From: Alcaligenes faecalis
GTDB taxonomy: Bacteria > Pseudomonadota > Gammaproteobacteria > Burkholderiales > Burkholderiaceae_B
Reading direction: 5' to 3'
Assembly: GCF_002443155.1 (NCBI RefSeq)
Contig: NZ_CP023667.1
Location: 372,001-436,000 of the forward strand
Length of the DNA stretch: 64,000 nucleotides
Shown piece by piece: positions 1 to 9,037 of this stretch (its first letter is position 1; every line of letters starts with the position of its first letter). The position numbers and the translations under genes are program-made. Under the pieces are notes generated by a model. That model saw nothing but the letters and a program-made list of their open reading frames with translations, was not told the origin of the DNA and did not search any database.

Positions 1-451
1 CCGCCGTTGCGTGGTGCACGGAAATGTAGAAGTCGGTGTAGTCGCCAATCTGGGCGGGCAGGGCGTATTCCAGCTTGCTGCGTTCGATCAGCATGGGGCG
101 CAGACGTGATTCGGCCGAGGAGCCCTGACGCAAGTCGTGCGACAAGGCGGCACGCAGTGCGCTCCAATATTCCTGACCCAAGGCCATCAGGCCATTCAGT
201 GCCGGTTTGACGCAAGCGGCCAGAGCGTCGGCGGCTTTGCCGTGCCAGGGGGTATCGCAGGCCAGCAGGCCCAGGTCCAGCGCGTAAGGGCCAATGGCCA
301 CCATGACGCGGAAGTCTTCCTGACTGTCACGGCGACGGGCCACGGCAAAGGGCAGGTTCTGGATGGGGAAACCGTTATCGGCCTCGTTGGCGCCGGGCAC
401 CCAGCTTTGCAGCTTGGGGTCGTGAGTGTCATTCAGATAAGGTCGGGTCAT
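1..451 (-). CDS. fahA: Fumarylacetoacetase, N-terminal part (runs off the left edge)
   Basis: About 150 N-terminal codons are present; the rest lies outside the window. The protein starts [20 protein letters not shown] and continues with an [10 protein letters not shown] segment, the conserved SWV...FPIQNLP beginning of fumarylacetoacetate hydrolases. The family cleaves fumarylacetoacetate to fumarate and acetoacetate, the last step of homogentisate breakdown. The ATG (449-451) overlaps the TGA of hmgA (448-450) as ATGA, so translation is probably coupled. This N-terminal region precedes the metal-binding catalytic domain, so catalytic residues cannot be checked here. Confidence 0.9.
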   Translation of the reverse strand, partial: MTRPYLNDTHDPKLQSWVPGANEADNGFPIQNLPFAVARRRDSQEDFRVMVAIGPYALDLGLLACDTPWHGKAADALAACVKPALNGLMALGQEYWSALRAALSHDLRQGSSAESRLRPMLIERSKLEYALPAQIGDYTDFYISVHHATA

Positions 452-1752
452 GCCTTTTGTTCCGTAGAGAAGTGTTTTTCCAGTCCGTCCCAGACGGCGT
501 CGTAATTGGCTTGCAGACTGCCGCTTTGCAAGGCCTGTGGCGAGGGGCGGATGACTTTGCGGGTCTCGAACATAAAGGCCATGGTACCGCGCAGATAGTC
601 TGCCTTGCTCAAGTCCGCACTGCTGGCCTTGTCGAAGGTGTTGGCGTCGGGGCCATGCGGGCTCATGCAATTGTGCAGGCTGGAGCCGCCGGGTGCAAAG
701 CCATCGGCCTTGGCATCGTACACACCCTGGATCAGGCCCATGAATTCGCTGGCGAAGTTACGGTGGAACCACGGTGGGCGGAAGGTGTTTTCCATGGCCA
801 GAATGCGTGGTGGGAAAATCGCAAAGTCCAGGTTGGCCGTGCCGGGGGTATCGGAGGGTGAGGTCAATACGCTGAAAATGCAGGGATCGGGGTGATCGTA
901 GCTGATCGAGCCGATCACGTTGAAGTCGCGTAAATCGTATTTGTAGGGGGCGTGCGTGCCATGCCAGGCCACCACGTCCAGCGGCGAGTGCGTCAGTTGC
1001 GCAACCCAGAAGCCGCCTGTGAATTTGGTGACCAGCTCATGCGGCGCGCTGACATCTTCGTACCAGGCCACCGGCGTTTTGAAGTCGCGGGCATTGGCCA
1101 GGCCGTTGGAGCCGATCGGGCCCAGTTCGGGCAAGCGCAAAGGCGCACCGAAGTTTTCAAGCAGATAGCCGCGGGCCACATCGTCCAGCAACTCTACCTT
1201 GAAGCGTACGCCACGCGGCATGACGGCAATCTCGCAAGGCTCGATTTCCATGATGCCCAGTTCGCTGACCAGACGCAGGCGGCCCTGTTCAGGCACGAAC
1301 ATCATTTCGGCGTCGGCGTTGTAGAACACGCGCCGACCCATGGACTGGTTGATGGCGTACAGATGGATGGCAACGCCGCTTTGCGAGTCGCTGCTGCCAT
1401 TGCCCGCCCAGGTATGGACACCGGCCAGAAAATCGGTGGGTGTGGTGGGCAGATTCAGTGGGCTCCAGCGCAGGCGATTGGGGTTGGCCGGGCCCTGGCC
1501 GAAGTTTTCATTCCAGTGGGAAGCGCCTTCAAATGCCGTAAATGCCCCTTGCTTGGCGCTGGGGCGAATGCGGTACAGCCAGGAGCGGCGGTTATCGGCG
1601 CGTGGTGCGGTAAAGGCCGTGCCGGACAACTGCTCGGCATACAGTCCGTACGGGCAGCGCTGTGGCGAGTTGCGTCCCAGCGGTAGCGCACCGGGCAGAG
1701 CCTCGGTGGCAAAGGCGTTACCAAAACCAATCTGATAATTCAAAGAGCTCAT
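448..1752 (-). CDS. hmgA: Homogentisate 1,2-dioxygenase
   Basis: This 434-residue protein has the family's normal length (about 430-450) and is alignable end to end. It opens the ring of homogentisate with O2 to give maleylacetoacetate, using one Fe(II). The iron ligands expected from the human enzyme are visible as His330 and Glu336 in [10 protein letters not shown] and His366 in SPHGPD. It follows the small MhaB-like gene by 15 bp and overlaps fahA by 4 bp, so it lies in the middle of a five-gene minus-strand operon. No maleylacetoacetate isomerase gene is visible; it may lie beyond fahA. Confidence 0.96.
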   Translation of the reverse strand: MSSLNYQIGFGNAFATEALPGALPLGRNSPQRCPYGLYAEQLSGTAFTAPRADNRRSWLYRIRPSAKQGAFTAFEGASHWNENFGQGPANPNRLRWSPLNLPTTPTDFLAGVHTWAGNGSSDSQSGVAIHLYAINQSMGRRVFYNADAEMMFVPEQGRLRLVSELGIMEIEPCEIAVMPRGVRFKVELLDDVARGYLLENFGAPLRLPELGPIGSNGLANARDFKTPVAWYEDVSAPHELVTKFTGGFWVAQLTHSPLDVVAWHGTHAPYKYDLRDFNVIGSISYDHPDPCIFSVLTSPSDTPGTANLDFAIFPPRILAMENTFRPPWFHRNFASEFMGLIQGVYDAKADGFAPGGSSLHNCMSPHGPDANTFDKASSADLSKADYLRGTMAFMFETRKVIRPSPQALQSGSLQANYDAVWDGLEKHFSTEQKA

Positions 1753-1767
1753 TAGGGGTCTCCAGAT

Positions 1768-1977
1768 TCAGGCAGCCTGCTCCAGGCAGGTCTGGCGGGC
1801 AGCATCCAAGGCTTGCTTGATCACATCCAGCGAGCCGACATGATTGCACAGCAAAAGCACCAAAGCGGCATTCATGGCATGGCTTTGTGCCGTGCTCAGA
1901 CCTTGGTGGGCATCGATCAACATTTGGTAGAAATCGTCCGCCCGTTCCAGGGGGGTATCGGTATTCAGTGTAGACAT
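1768..1977 (-). CDS. DUF2783 small protein, probable MhaB-like coupling component
   Basis: This 69-residue acidic, helical-looking protein has no signal peptide; I recognise it as the DUF2783 type. Its start lies 13 bp inside the 3' end of the upstream flavoprotein monooxygenase gene, suggesting translational coupling. In Pseudomonas putida U, 3-hydroxyphenylacetate 6-hydroxylase is described as a large flavoprotein (MhaA, about 63 kDa) plus a coupling protein of about 6 kDa (MhaB) that feeds homogentisate to HmgABC. Size, partner and neighbourhood match, so I infer that this is the coupling subunit. There is no sequence motif that proves it. Confidence 0.72.
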   Translation of the reverse strand: MSTLNTDTPLERADDFYQMLIDAHQGLSTAQSHAMNAALVLLLCNHVGSLDVIKQALDAARQTCLEQAA

Positions 1978-3638
1978 GAAGCACTCTCCAGGAAATGGCC
2001 ACAGGCTTTATGCAAGGCAGCCTGGACAGCTTGCCCATCCAGATGACGCCAGCGGGCGCACAGGTGTTGGTCGGGGCGAATCAGATAGCAGGAGCCGGGC
2101 TGGGCGTCGTAACGCTGACGCAGCATATCCTGGCTGTCGATGATGCCACCCTGGGCCTGGGCGGCGATGGTGCCAGCGGGCCAGACGCGCAGGCGGGTCA
2201 AGAGACCTTGGGCGACCAGTTCTTCTAGCGCTTCAGACTGGCTGGCCTGGCCTTCGCCAAACTCCAGCAGCGTGAAGCCGTTACCCAATTGACCCAGCCA
2301 CCAGCCTTGCTGACCGTTTTGCTCGATAGGCGCGTCGGGGACGCAGGCGCCCAGTGGCGTAGCCTTGGCGGAAAACTCGTGTGTGTCAGCCGTATTCAAG
2401 GGGCTGTCCGGGTAGGCGCTGGGCAAGGACAGGCGGCCGCTATTAACCAGTACACGGGCAAAGGCGTGGCGACGCGCCAGAATCAGGGCCGCATCACGGA
2501 ACAGACGGCTGACTTCGCTTTTAGGTGTAATGAAATCGGTTGAACGGCTGGAGTGGCGGATGTTCTCGTCCGCGGCCAACTCGCGTTCATGGCTGTAGCT
2601 GTCCAGCAAGCTGTCGGGAGCCTGGGCATTCAGAACCAGATTCAGCTTCCAGGCCAGGTTGTCGGCGTCCTGGATACCGCTATTGGCACCGCGTGCGCCA
2701 AAGGGCGAGACACGGTGGGCCGAGTCTCCGGCAAACAGAATACGGCCATGGCGAAAGCGCTCCATGCGCTCGCAGGCAAAGGTGTAAATGCTGACCCATT
2801 CCAGCTCAAAGGGGGCGTCGGCACCCAGGAGGGCGCGAATGCGGGGCAGCACGTTTTCGGGTTTGACGGCTTCCACCGGGTCGGCATCCCAGCCCAATTG
2901 GAAGTCGATACGCCAGACATTGTCCGGCTGGCTGTGCAGCAGAACAGATTGATTGGGATGGAAGGGCGGATCAAACCAGAACCAGCGCTCGGCGGGGAAG
3001 TCGGCCTGCATGCGCACGTCTGCAATCAGGAAACGGTCCTTGAACACACGCCCGCTGCTGCTTTCACCCAAGGCACGGCGAATGGCCGAGCGCGAGCCAT
3101 CGCAGGCCAGCAACCATTCCGCTTCCAGCGTGTAATTGCCTTGCTGGGTTTCTACCTCCAGATGCACGCCTTCTGCCTGGTTCATCACGTTCAGCACTTT
3201 ATGACCGGAACGCAACTCGATCAGAGGCTGGGCGCAGACGGCTTCGTAGAGATAGCCTTCGCAGTAATACTGCTGCAAATTGATAAAGGCGGGGCGCTGG
3301 TGGCCTTCTTCGGGCCGCAAATTGAAGCTCCAGACTTCCTGGTTGCGGAAAAAAACCTTGCCCACATTCCAGGACACGCCCTTGTCCATCATGCGCGAGC
3401 CCACGCCCAATCGGTCCCAGATATCCAGGGTGCGTTTGGCAAAGCAAATGGCCCGCGATCCTTTGGACAGCGTAGTGTCGTCATCCAGAATCACGACCCG
3501 GTGGCCTTTGGCCGCCAGATCCAGGGCCATGGTCAGCCCCACCGGGCCGGCACCCACCACCACAACAGGGTGGCGGGCATGGGTAGCCGGTGGGGGCGCT
3601 TGCGTCAGCTCCAGGGTCTGGTAATTAATGTCTCCCAT
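1965..3638 (-). CDS. FAD-dependent aromatic hydroxylase, probable MhaA-like 3-hydroxyphenylacetate 6-hydroxylase
   Basis: This is a 557-residue class A flavoprotein monooxygenase. The dinucleotide-binding GAGPVG is at residues 29-34, the DG motif (LLACDGSRSAIRR) near 180, and the second FAD motif GDSAHR at 304-309, followed by PFGARGAN. It resembles MhpA/PheA-type NAD(P)H-dependent phenol hydroxylases. Because it overlaps a DUF2783 gene and sits directly before hmgA and fahA, the likely reaction is para-hydroxylation of 3-hydroxyphenylacetate to homogentisate. The substrate is inferred from context; other hydroxylated phenylacids are possible. It begins 24 bp after the MBL-fold gene, in the same operon. 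Confidence 0.82.
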   Translation of the reverse strand: MGDINYQTLELTQAPPPATHARHPVVVVGAGPVGLTMALDLAAKGHRVVILDDDTTLSKGSRAICFAKRTLDIWDRLGVGSRMMDKGVSWNVGKVFFRNQEVWSFNLRPEEGHQRPAFINLQQYYCEGYLYEAVCAQPLIELRSGHKVLNVMNQAEGVHLEVETQQGNYTLEAEWLLACDGSRSAIRRALGESSSGRVFKDRFLIADVRMQADFPAERWFWFDPPFHPNQSVLLHSQPDNVWRIDFQLGWDADPVEAVKPENVLPRIRALLGADAPFELEWVSIYTFACERMERFRHGRILFAGDSAHRVSPFGARGANSGIQDADNLAWKLNLVLNAQAPDSLLDSYSHERELAADENIRHSSRSTDFITPKSEVSRLFRDAALILARRHAFARVLVNSGRLSLPSAYPDSPLNTADTHEFSAKATPLGACVPDAPIEQNGQQGWWLGQLGNGFTLLEFGEGQASQSEALEELVAQGLLTRLRVWPAGTIAAQAQGGIIDSQDMLRQRYDAQPGSCYLIRPDQHLCARWRHLDGQAVQAALHKACGHFLESASCLH

Positions 3639-3662
3639 CTTCTTTCTCCCTGGCCTTGCGTC

Positions 3663-4619
3663 TTACTGACCTTCGAGCTGTTTCCACATTTCCAGATCGC
3701 GCTCGGCGGTCCAGATGCGTGGGTCTTCGTGGCCGTTGACTTCGTCGTAGGCACGGGATACGTCAAAGGGCATGCAGTGATCAAAAATGACCCAGTCTGC
3801 GTAGCGAGGCTTCATGAAATCGTAGGTTTCGCGGTAAATGGTCTTCAGATCTTTACCGGCTGCTGCACCTTGCTGCACGCTGGAGTACAGGTCTGTCAAG
3901 AACGCGCGTGTGCCGGCCAGCGCCTGACGCACTTCGGTGGCGTTCTTCAGTGCCGGGCCACGGCCAGGAACCATTTGTTCGGCTTTGAAGTCACCCAGAC
4001 GGTCCAATGTGCGGGGCCATTCGCGGAAGTAGCAGTCGCCTGCGTACGGGGTGGATTGGTATTCAACCAGGTCACCGGCGAACAGGATTTTCTGCTTGGG
4101 CAGCCAGGCAATGGTGTCGCCCTTGGTGTGGCCACGACCCACTTGCATCAGGTGCACTTCCAGATTGCCCAGGTCCACGGTCATGTGACCCTCAAAGGTC
4201 ATGGTGGGCCAGGTCAGGCCGGGAGGAATGGACTCGGCGTTGCGGAACAGGCGGGGGAACCGACCGATTTCGCTGGCCTTGTCTTGCTCGCCACGCTCCA
4301 CGATCAGGTCGTAAGTGTCGCGGCTGGCCAGGATTTCCTGGGCATCGTAGGCCGAGGCGCCCAGCACGCGTACAGCGTGGTAGTGCGACAGCAGCACATA
4401 TTTGATGGGTTTGTCGCTGACTTCGCGGATGCGACGAATAACGTCTTCAGCCATGACAGGTGTGGCCTGGGTGTCGATCACCATAATGGCCTCGTCACCA
4501 ATGATGATGCCCGTGTTGGGATCACCCTCCGCCGTGTAGGCGTAGGCGTTCTCGGACAGTTTCTCAAAGGCAACGATTTTGTCTTCCAGGTCGTTATGCG
4601 AGGCGAAGGACTTGCTCAT
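3663..4619 (-). CDS. MBL-fold hydrolase-like protein with a dismantled second metal site
   Basis: This 318-residue protein has the metallo-beta-lactamase fold and is the first gene of the mha/hmg operon. The canonical HxHxDH motif is replaced by HYHAVR (residues 79-84), so His79 and His81 remain while the Asp and third His are Val83 and Arg84. His164 in GRGHTKGD and Asp183 in FAGD are kept, but the usual final His is Arg220 in VPGRG. Thus the three-His site 1 ligands persist and site 2 is largely lost. It may be a mono-zinc or non-hydrolytic member, perhaps a ring-cleavage lactonase relative or thioesterase-like helper. The function is unknown. Confidence 0.8.
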   Translation of the reverse strand: MSKSFASHNDLEDKIVAFEKLSENAYAYTAEGDPNTGIIIGDEAIMVIDTQATPVMAEDVIRRIREVSDKPIKYVLLSHYHAVRVLGASAYDAQEILASRDTYDLIVERGEQDKASEIGRFPRLFRNAESIPPGLTWPTMTFEGHMTVDLGNLEVHLMQVGRGHTKGDTIAWLPKQKILFAGDLVEYQSTPYAGDCYFREWPRTLDRLGDFKAEQMVPGRGPALKNATEVRQALAGTRAFLTDLYSSVQQGAAAGKDLKTIYRETYDFMKPRYADWVIFDHCMPFDVSRAYDEVNGHEDPRIWTAERDLEMWKQLEGQ

Positions 4620-4719
4620 GAAAATGACTCCACAGTCGATAGGGATGGTGTCAGATTAGTTTATGGTGAATCAGTTAGATATAGGTGAATACCTGAATAG
4701 GGTGGGTTCAATTGAAGAA

Positions 4720-4739
4720 AGGCAGACGAGCGTCTGCCT
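4720..4739 (-). terminator. Probable terminator of mutM
   Basis: A 9-bp inverted repeat, AGGCAGACG/CGTCTGCCT, with a 2-nt centre lies 45 bp after the mutM stop. Read on the minus strand it is followed by TTTCTTC. The uridine run is short, so termination strength is uncertain. It separates mutM from the MBL-fold/mha operon that follows on the same strand. Confidence 0.5.
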
Positions 4740-4784
4740 GCCGGAATCGGCATCAGACGCTGTCAAAAAGAAGGGGGCGGGGGC

Positions 4785-5612
4785 TTAGCGGCGCTGGCAG
4801 CGCGAGCAGTAATAGGTCGCGCGCTGGCCTTGGACGATTCGTTTGATAGGCTGTTGACAGCGTGGGCAGGGTTTGCCGGCACGCTCATACACATTGGCGT
4901 GAATGTCGAAGTACGCGCCCGGTTCACCACTGGCATTGACGTAATCGCGCAAGGTGCTGCCCCCGGAGTCCAGGGCGGATTGCAAGGTGCTCAGGATGGC
5001 CGAGTGCAGTTTTTCGCAGCGATGCAAGGAAACTTCACCGGCGGGCAGTTCGGGGTGAATACCGGCCAGGAACAAGGATTCGGAAGCGTAGATATTGCCG
5101 ACTCCCACCACAATCTTGCCGCCCAGCAGGGCCTGTTTGATGGCGACGCGCCGCCCTTGCAGGTGTCGGTGCAGATACTCGGGGGTGAACAAGGGATCGA
5201 AAGGCTCTACACCTAAAGTACGTAGCAAAAGGTGGTTTTCCAGAGGGCCGTCCTTATGGGCGTGCCATAATATCGCACCAAATCGTCGTGGGTCGTGCAG
5301 CAGGAAGCGGGCCTCATCAAAGATCCATTCCGCATGATCATGCTTGCGGCGTTCTTCATCCAGATCCACACGACGCAAGGAGCCGGACATTCCTAAATGG
5401 ATGATCTGGACACCTTGTTCAAAATGCAACAACAAGTATTTGCCTCGACGCGTGCAATTCTGGACGGCCTGGCCTTCAATCCATTGCGGCAAGGAGGCAG
5501 GCACGGGCCAGCGCAAACGGGGCTCGTGAACCAGGAATTGTCGGACATTTTTTCCCTGGATAACCGTCGCAATTCCGCGACGAGTTGTTTCAACTTCTGG
5601 CAGTTCAGGCAT
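4785..5612 (-). CDS. mutM: Formamidopyrimidine-DNA glycosylase
   Basis: This 275-residue base-excision repair enzyme removes 8-oxoguanine and formamidopyrimidines and nicks the abasic site. It starts with PELPEVE, which gives the catalytic Pro2 and Glu3 after Met removal, and it carries the RRGKYLLL lysine segment. The C-terminal zinc finger is complete with Cys249, Cys252, Cys269 and Cys272. Length is normal (about 270). It is transcribed away from the TPR-lolB-ispE operon, with 86 bp between the two starts for both promoters. Confidence 0.97.
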   Translation of the reverse strand: MPELPEVETTRRGIATVIQGKNVRQFLVHEPRLRWPVPASLPQWIEGQAVQNCTRRGKYLLLHFEQGVQIIHLGMSGSLRRVDLDEERRKHDHAEWIFDEARFLLHDPRRFGAILWHAHKDGPLENHLLLRTLGVEPFDPLFTPEYLHRHLQGRRVAIKQALLGGKIVVGVGNIYASESLFLAGIHPELPAGEVSLHRCEKLHSAILSTLQSALDSGGSTLRDYVNASGEPGAYFDIHANVYERAGKPCPRCQQPIKRIVQGQRATYYCSRCQRR

Positions 5613-5698
5613 GGGGGGGTGATACCATCAACAAATCTGATTCCTTTATTGTGCCATCGGGCGTTTTGTCGCGCGTATCAGGGCACGGGTTTTTCTGG

Positions 5699-7480
5699 AT
5701 GAATGCTCTGACCTTAGCACTAAAGCTGGGCCTGATGTCGTTGCTTGCAGCGGTTTCGGTGCAAGCACAACCATCTCTTCCCATACTCAAGGCGGAGCCG
5801 CCTGCAGACACCATCCGTTTGCGTAGTGGGCAATTGCCTCTGGTCGGCCTGACCCCGGATATTCTGTATCGTATTCTGGTTGCTGAAATCGCCGCAACGC
5901 GTGGTGAATATGATGTTGCCAGTCAGACCTTTCTGTCTTTGGCGCGTGACACCAGCGATCCTCGGCTGGCTCAAAATGCCTTTCAATATGCGATGGCCGA
6001 CCGTGATTTAGGTCGTGCCTTGCGTGCCGCCAAAGAATGGGCCTTGCTGGCCCCCAATGATCCTGAAGCCAAGGCGACCGCTTTGGCTCTGGAAGCCTCC
6101 AGCGGTCAGACCGAAGGCTTGGCCGATGCCTTGTGGCTGCGTATCTCTCGCGCCCAGGATAAAGAGCAGGCCGTGGTGCAGGCCATGAGCATGGTCAGCA
6201 AAATGGTGGATCGGCGTTTGGCATTGGAAGTGCTGGACAAGGCTTTGCAGCAGCCCGTGCGTTCCTTGCCTATTGCTCGCTTGGCTTTGGCTGACACGGC
6301 CTGGAGCGCCGGGGACATTAACCGGGCCGAGCGCGAAGCGCGCGAAGCCCTGAAACTGGATCCGCATTCCGAAGCCGCCGCACAACGCGTGCTGGAATAC
6401 GGCATCAAGGTTGATCCTTCGGCTGCCTTGCAAAGTGCCCGCGCGTTTGTACGAGACAACCCGGACAGTCGCAAGCTGCAACTGTTGCTGGCCAACCGCC
6501 TGGTGGAACGTCAGCAGTTTGATGAGGCCCAGGCTATTGTCGGCGCCTTGCAGCGAGCGAATCCCGAGGATTTTGATCTGCTGTATACCCAGGCTGAAAT
6601 CCATATTCGCGCCAAGGAGTTTGATCAGGCCCGCAAACTGCTGGAGCAATATATTGCGGTTCAGCAGCAGCGCCGTCAGTCTCTGAATGATGCGGTCAAC
6701 ACCGCCTTGGCCAGTATTTCTGAAGCCCGCTTGTCTTTGGTGCAAATCGCCGAAGCGCAGGGCGACATGAACGAAGCTATTCGCCAGCTGGACTTGATTG
6801 AAGAGCCTGCCCTGCGTTTCCAGGCCCAGATTCATAAAGCCGTGCTGCAGGCCCGCCAAGGCAATCTCCCACAAGCACGTCATACCCTGGAGAACTCCCG
6901 TCCACGCGACATGAGTGAGCAGGTTGTCGTGGCCTTGACGTACTCCTCTATCTATCAGGATAGCGGTCGTACCGACCAGGCGCTGGAAGTGCTGGAGCGC
7001 GCTGATCGTGAGTTGCCCGACAGTGCCGAGATCAAATACAACCTGGCCATGCTGTACGAGCAACGCGCCAAGCATGACAAGTTTGAAACCTTGATGCGTC
7101 GTGTGATCGAGCTGCGCCCGGATCATGCCAATGCGTATAACGCCTTGGGCTACACCTATGCGGATCAGAATCGCCGTATGGACGAGGCTCAGGATTTGCT
7201 GGAACGCGCCATGGAGCTGGAGCCAGACAATCCTTATATTCTGGATAGCGTAGGTTGGTATTTGTTCCGTGTAGGCGATCTGCAAGCTGCGCTGGAGTAT
7301 TTGCAACGTTCCTACGAGCGCCTGCCTGAAGCGGATGTTGCTGCCCATTTGGGCGAGGTGCTTTGGGTAAAAGGCCGTCGCGATGATGCCATGCTGGTAT
7401 TTCGGGCCGGCCTGAGCAAAGATGCTGAAAACCGAACTTTGAAAGAAACCATCAAGCGTCTGGGAGTACCGCTGCCGTGA
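5699..7480 (+). CDS. Periplasmic/exported tetratricopeptide-repeat protein
   Basis: From the ATG at 5699 the protein has 593 residues. I chose this start because it puts a typical signal peptide (MNALTLALKLGLMSLLAAVSVQA, cleavage before QPS) at the N-terminus; the frame stays open upstream with extra non-signal residues. The rest is helical TPR-type repeats, most recognisable in the last third (AYNALGYTYAD, LDSVGWYLFRVGDLQAALEYL). Its stop overlaps the GTG of lolB (GTGA). TPR lipoprotein-like proteins beside lolB are common in betaproteobacteria and may assist envelope assembly, but no specific role can be assigned. Confidence 0.88.
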   Translation: MNALTLALKLGLMSLLAAVSVQAQPSLPILKAEPPADTIRLRSGQLPLVGLTPDILYRILVAEIAATRGEYDVASQTFLSLARDTSDPRLAQNAFQYAMADRDLGRALRAAKEWALLAPNDPEAKATALALEASSGQTEGLADALWLRISRAQDKEQAVVQAMSMVSKMVDRRLALEVLDKALQQPVRSLPIARLALADTAWSAGDINRAEREAREALKLDPHSEAAAQRVLEYGIKVDPSAALQSARAFVRDNPDSRKLQLLLANRLVERQQFDEAQAIVGALQRANPEDFDLLYTQAEIHIRAKEFDQARKLLEQYIAVQQQRRQSLNDAVNTALASISEARLSLVQIAEAQGDMNEAIRQLDLIEEPALRFQAQIHKAVLQARQGNLPQARHTLENSRPRDMSEQVVVALTYSSIYQDSGRTDQALEVLERADRELPDSAEIKYNLAMLYEQRAKHDKFETLMRRVIELRPDHANAYNALGYTYADQNRRMDEAQDLLERAMELEPDNPYILDSVGWYLFRVGDLQAALEYLQRSYERLPEADVAAHLGEVLWVKGRRDDAMLVFRAGLSKDAENRTLKETIKRLGVPLP

Positions 7481-8073
7481 GTATCTTGAAACAGCGGGTC
7501 TGGATCCGAGCAGGGGCCTTGGCCCTGATTGCTTTGTTAAGCGCTTGTGCGACCCCTCCCAAACCTGAAACAGGCAGCGCCACCGATGCGACTCAGGCAG
7601 CGAGCTCTTTGTCTCGTTCCGGCCGCTTTGCGCTGAGTGTGACTCACTCCAGTTCGCAGGTTGAAGCGGTGCAGGGGGGCTTTTCCTGGCGTGATGATGG
7701 TCGCAAACTGATGCTGGACCTGAGCAATCCTTTGGGCAATACCTTGGCACGCGTCTGGGTGCTGCCAGGTCAGGCCCTGCTGGAGCGCACGGATGGCAGT
7801 CAGGAAGTAGCGACCCATCCGGATGCGCTGGTTGAGAAGGTCCTGGGCAGCCCTGTTCCTGTGGCGGGCTTGCGTGACTGGCTGCATGGCCGCACGGGCA
7901 GTGCCCCCGTTCAAAGTGAACGCAGGGACGATCAGCAAAAACTGAGCGGTTTCGAGCAGTCCGGCTGGCGTGTGACGCTGTCGCGTTACGACGAACAAGG
8001 TCCGCGCCTGCTGCAATTGAATCGTCATGAAGCCAACCGCTCCATCAGCGTGCGCTTGGTTGTGGACCAGTAA
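7477..8073 (+). CDS. lolB: Outer-membrane lipoprotein localization protein LolB
   Basis: This 198-residue lipoprotein has a type II signal peptide ending in the lipobox LSAC, with acylation at Cys24 and Ala at +2, which favours outer-membrane retention. LolB accepts lipoproteins from periplasmic LolA and inserts them into the outer membrane. The mature part has the LolA/LolB pattern (GRFALSV, GGFSWRDDG, LDLSNPLGNTLA). The start is GTG at 7477, overlapping the TPR gene's TGA. The next gene, ispE, begins 20 bp later, a conserved lolB-ispE arrangement. Confidence 0.93.
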   Translation: MSILKQRVWIRAGALALIALLSACATPPKPETGSATDATQAASSLSRSGRFALSVTHSSSQVEAVQGGFSWRDDGRKLMLDLSNPLGNTLARVWVLPGQALLERTDGSQEVATHPDALVEKVLGSPVPVAGLRDWLHGRTGSAPVQSERRDDQQKLSGFEQSGWRVTLSRYDEQGPRLLQLNRHEANRSISVRLVVDQ

Positions 8074-8093
8074 AGTCCGAGCAGGTTTGTGTA

Positions 8094-9032
8094 ATGGCGC
8101 TCTACAACGTCCCGGCTCCGGCCAAGATCAATCTGTTTTTACACGTCACGGGTCGTCGTGACGACGGCTACCATTTTCTGCAAACCGCCTTCCGCTTTGT
8201 GGATCTGAATGATTACCTGAGTTTCGTTCCACGTAGCGACGGACAGATCCGTCGGGTACACAGTACCTTGAGCGATGTGGAGCCTGAACAGGATCTGGTG
8301 ATCAAAGCCGCTCGTGCCCTGCAACAAGCGACGGGCACCCGCCAAGGCGTGGATATCTCTTGTATCAAGAACATTCCTTCGGGAGCGGGGATGGGCGGTG
8401 GCTCCAGCGATGCGGCCACCACCTTGATTGCCTTGAACCGTTTGTGGAACCTGGGCCTGAGCCGTCAGGCCTTGATGGACATTGGCTTGCCCCTGGGTGC
8501 CGATGTGCCGGTTTTTGTATTCGGACAGGCTGCATTTGCGCAAGGGGTAGGGGAACAACTGCAAGCCATTCAGATGCCGCCCCGGGACTACATCATCATC
8601 CGTCCGCCGCAATTTATATCCACGGGGAAAATATTTAGCTCCGAATGCTTGACACGCGATGAGAAACCCATCACAATAACGTTCTTTATTGATTGGCAAG
8701 AAAAATTCTGGCAAGCCAAGGACAACAATCCTTACTTTGGCAGAAACAACCTGGAATCAGTAGCATTTAATCTTTATCCTGATTTAAAAGTTTTGAAACA
8801 GGGTTTGCAAAGTTTAAAATTAAATGCTAGAATGACAGGCTCAGGTTCTTGTTTGTTTGTTGAGTGCAGAGACAAGCAAAGTGCCAAGACAGGTCAGTTT
8901 GAAATTGACCGAAATAGCAGTAAAATAGATTTTTCTGGTAGCGAAGAATCAAATAGTGGTAAATTGCTGGTCGAACAAACTTGGGTTTGTTCTGGATTGC
9001 AAGATCATCCGCTACGCTATTGGATTAAGTAA
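8094..9032 (+). CDS. ispE: 4-(Cytidine 5'-diphospho)-2-C-methyl-D-erythritol kinase
   Basis: This GHMP kinase phosphorylates CDP-methylerythritol in the MEP isoprenoid pathway. The N-terminal PAPAKINLFLHV and the ATP-binding IPSGAGMGGGSSDA (residues 94-107) are intact, as is the late MTGSGSCLF motif. At 312 residues it is slightly longer than usual (280-300). The 3' part is compositionally odd: counting bases, 8641-9000 is about 38% GC, with 8761-8820 at 25%, against nearly 60% around it. The reading frame nevertheless stays open and family-like to HPLRYWI at the end. It ends 5 bp before tRNA-Gln. Confidence 0.94.
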   Translation: MALYNVPAPAKINLFLHVTGRRDDGYHFLQTAFRFVDLNDYLSFVPRSDGQIRRVHSTLSDVEPEQDLVIKAARALQQATGTRQGVDISCIKNIPSGAGMGGGSSDAATTLIALNRLWNLGLSRQALMDIGLPLGADVPVFVFGQAAFAQGVGEQLQAIQMPPRDYIIIRPPQFISTGKIFSSECLTRDEKPITITFFIDWQEKFWQAKDNNPYFGRNNLESVAFNLYPDLKVLKQGLQSLKLNARMTGSGSCLFVECRDKQSAKTGQFEIDRNSSKIDFSGSEESNSGKLLVEQTWVCSGLQDHPLRYWIK

Positions 9033-9037
9033 GTATT

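Noticed and set aside
2553..4688. A 711-codon plus-strand open frame opposite the hydroxylase and MBL-fold genes
   Set aside because: It is antisense to two well supported genes, has no family resemblance, and crosses their intergenic gap; it is a composition effect of GC-rich codons.
6008..7750. A 580-codon minus-strand open frame opposite the TPR protein and lolB
   Set aside because: It is antisense to genes with clear signal peptides and domains and shows no motif.
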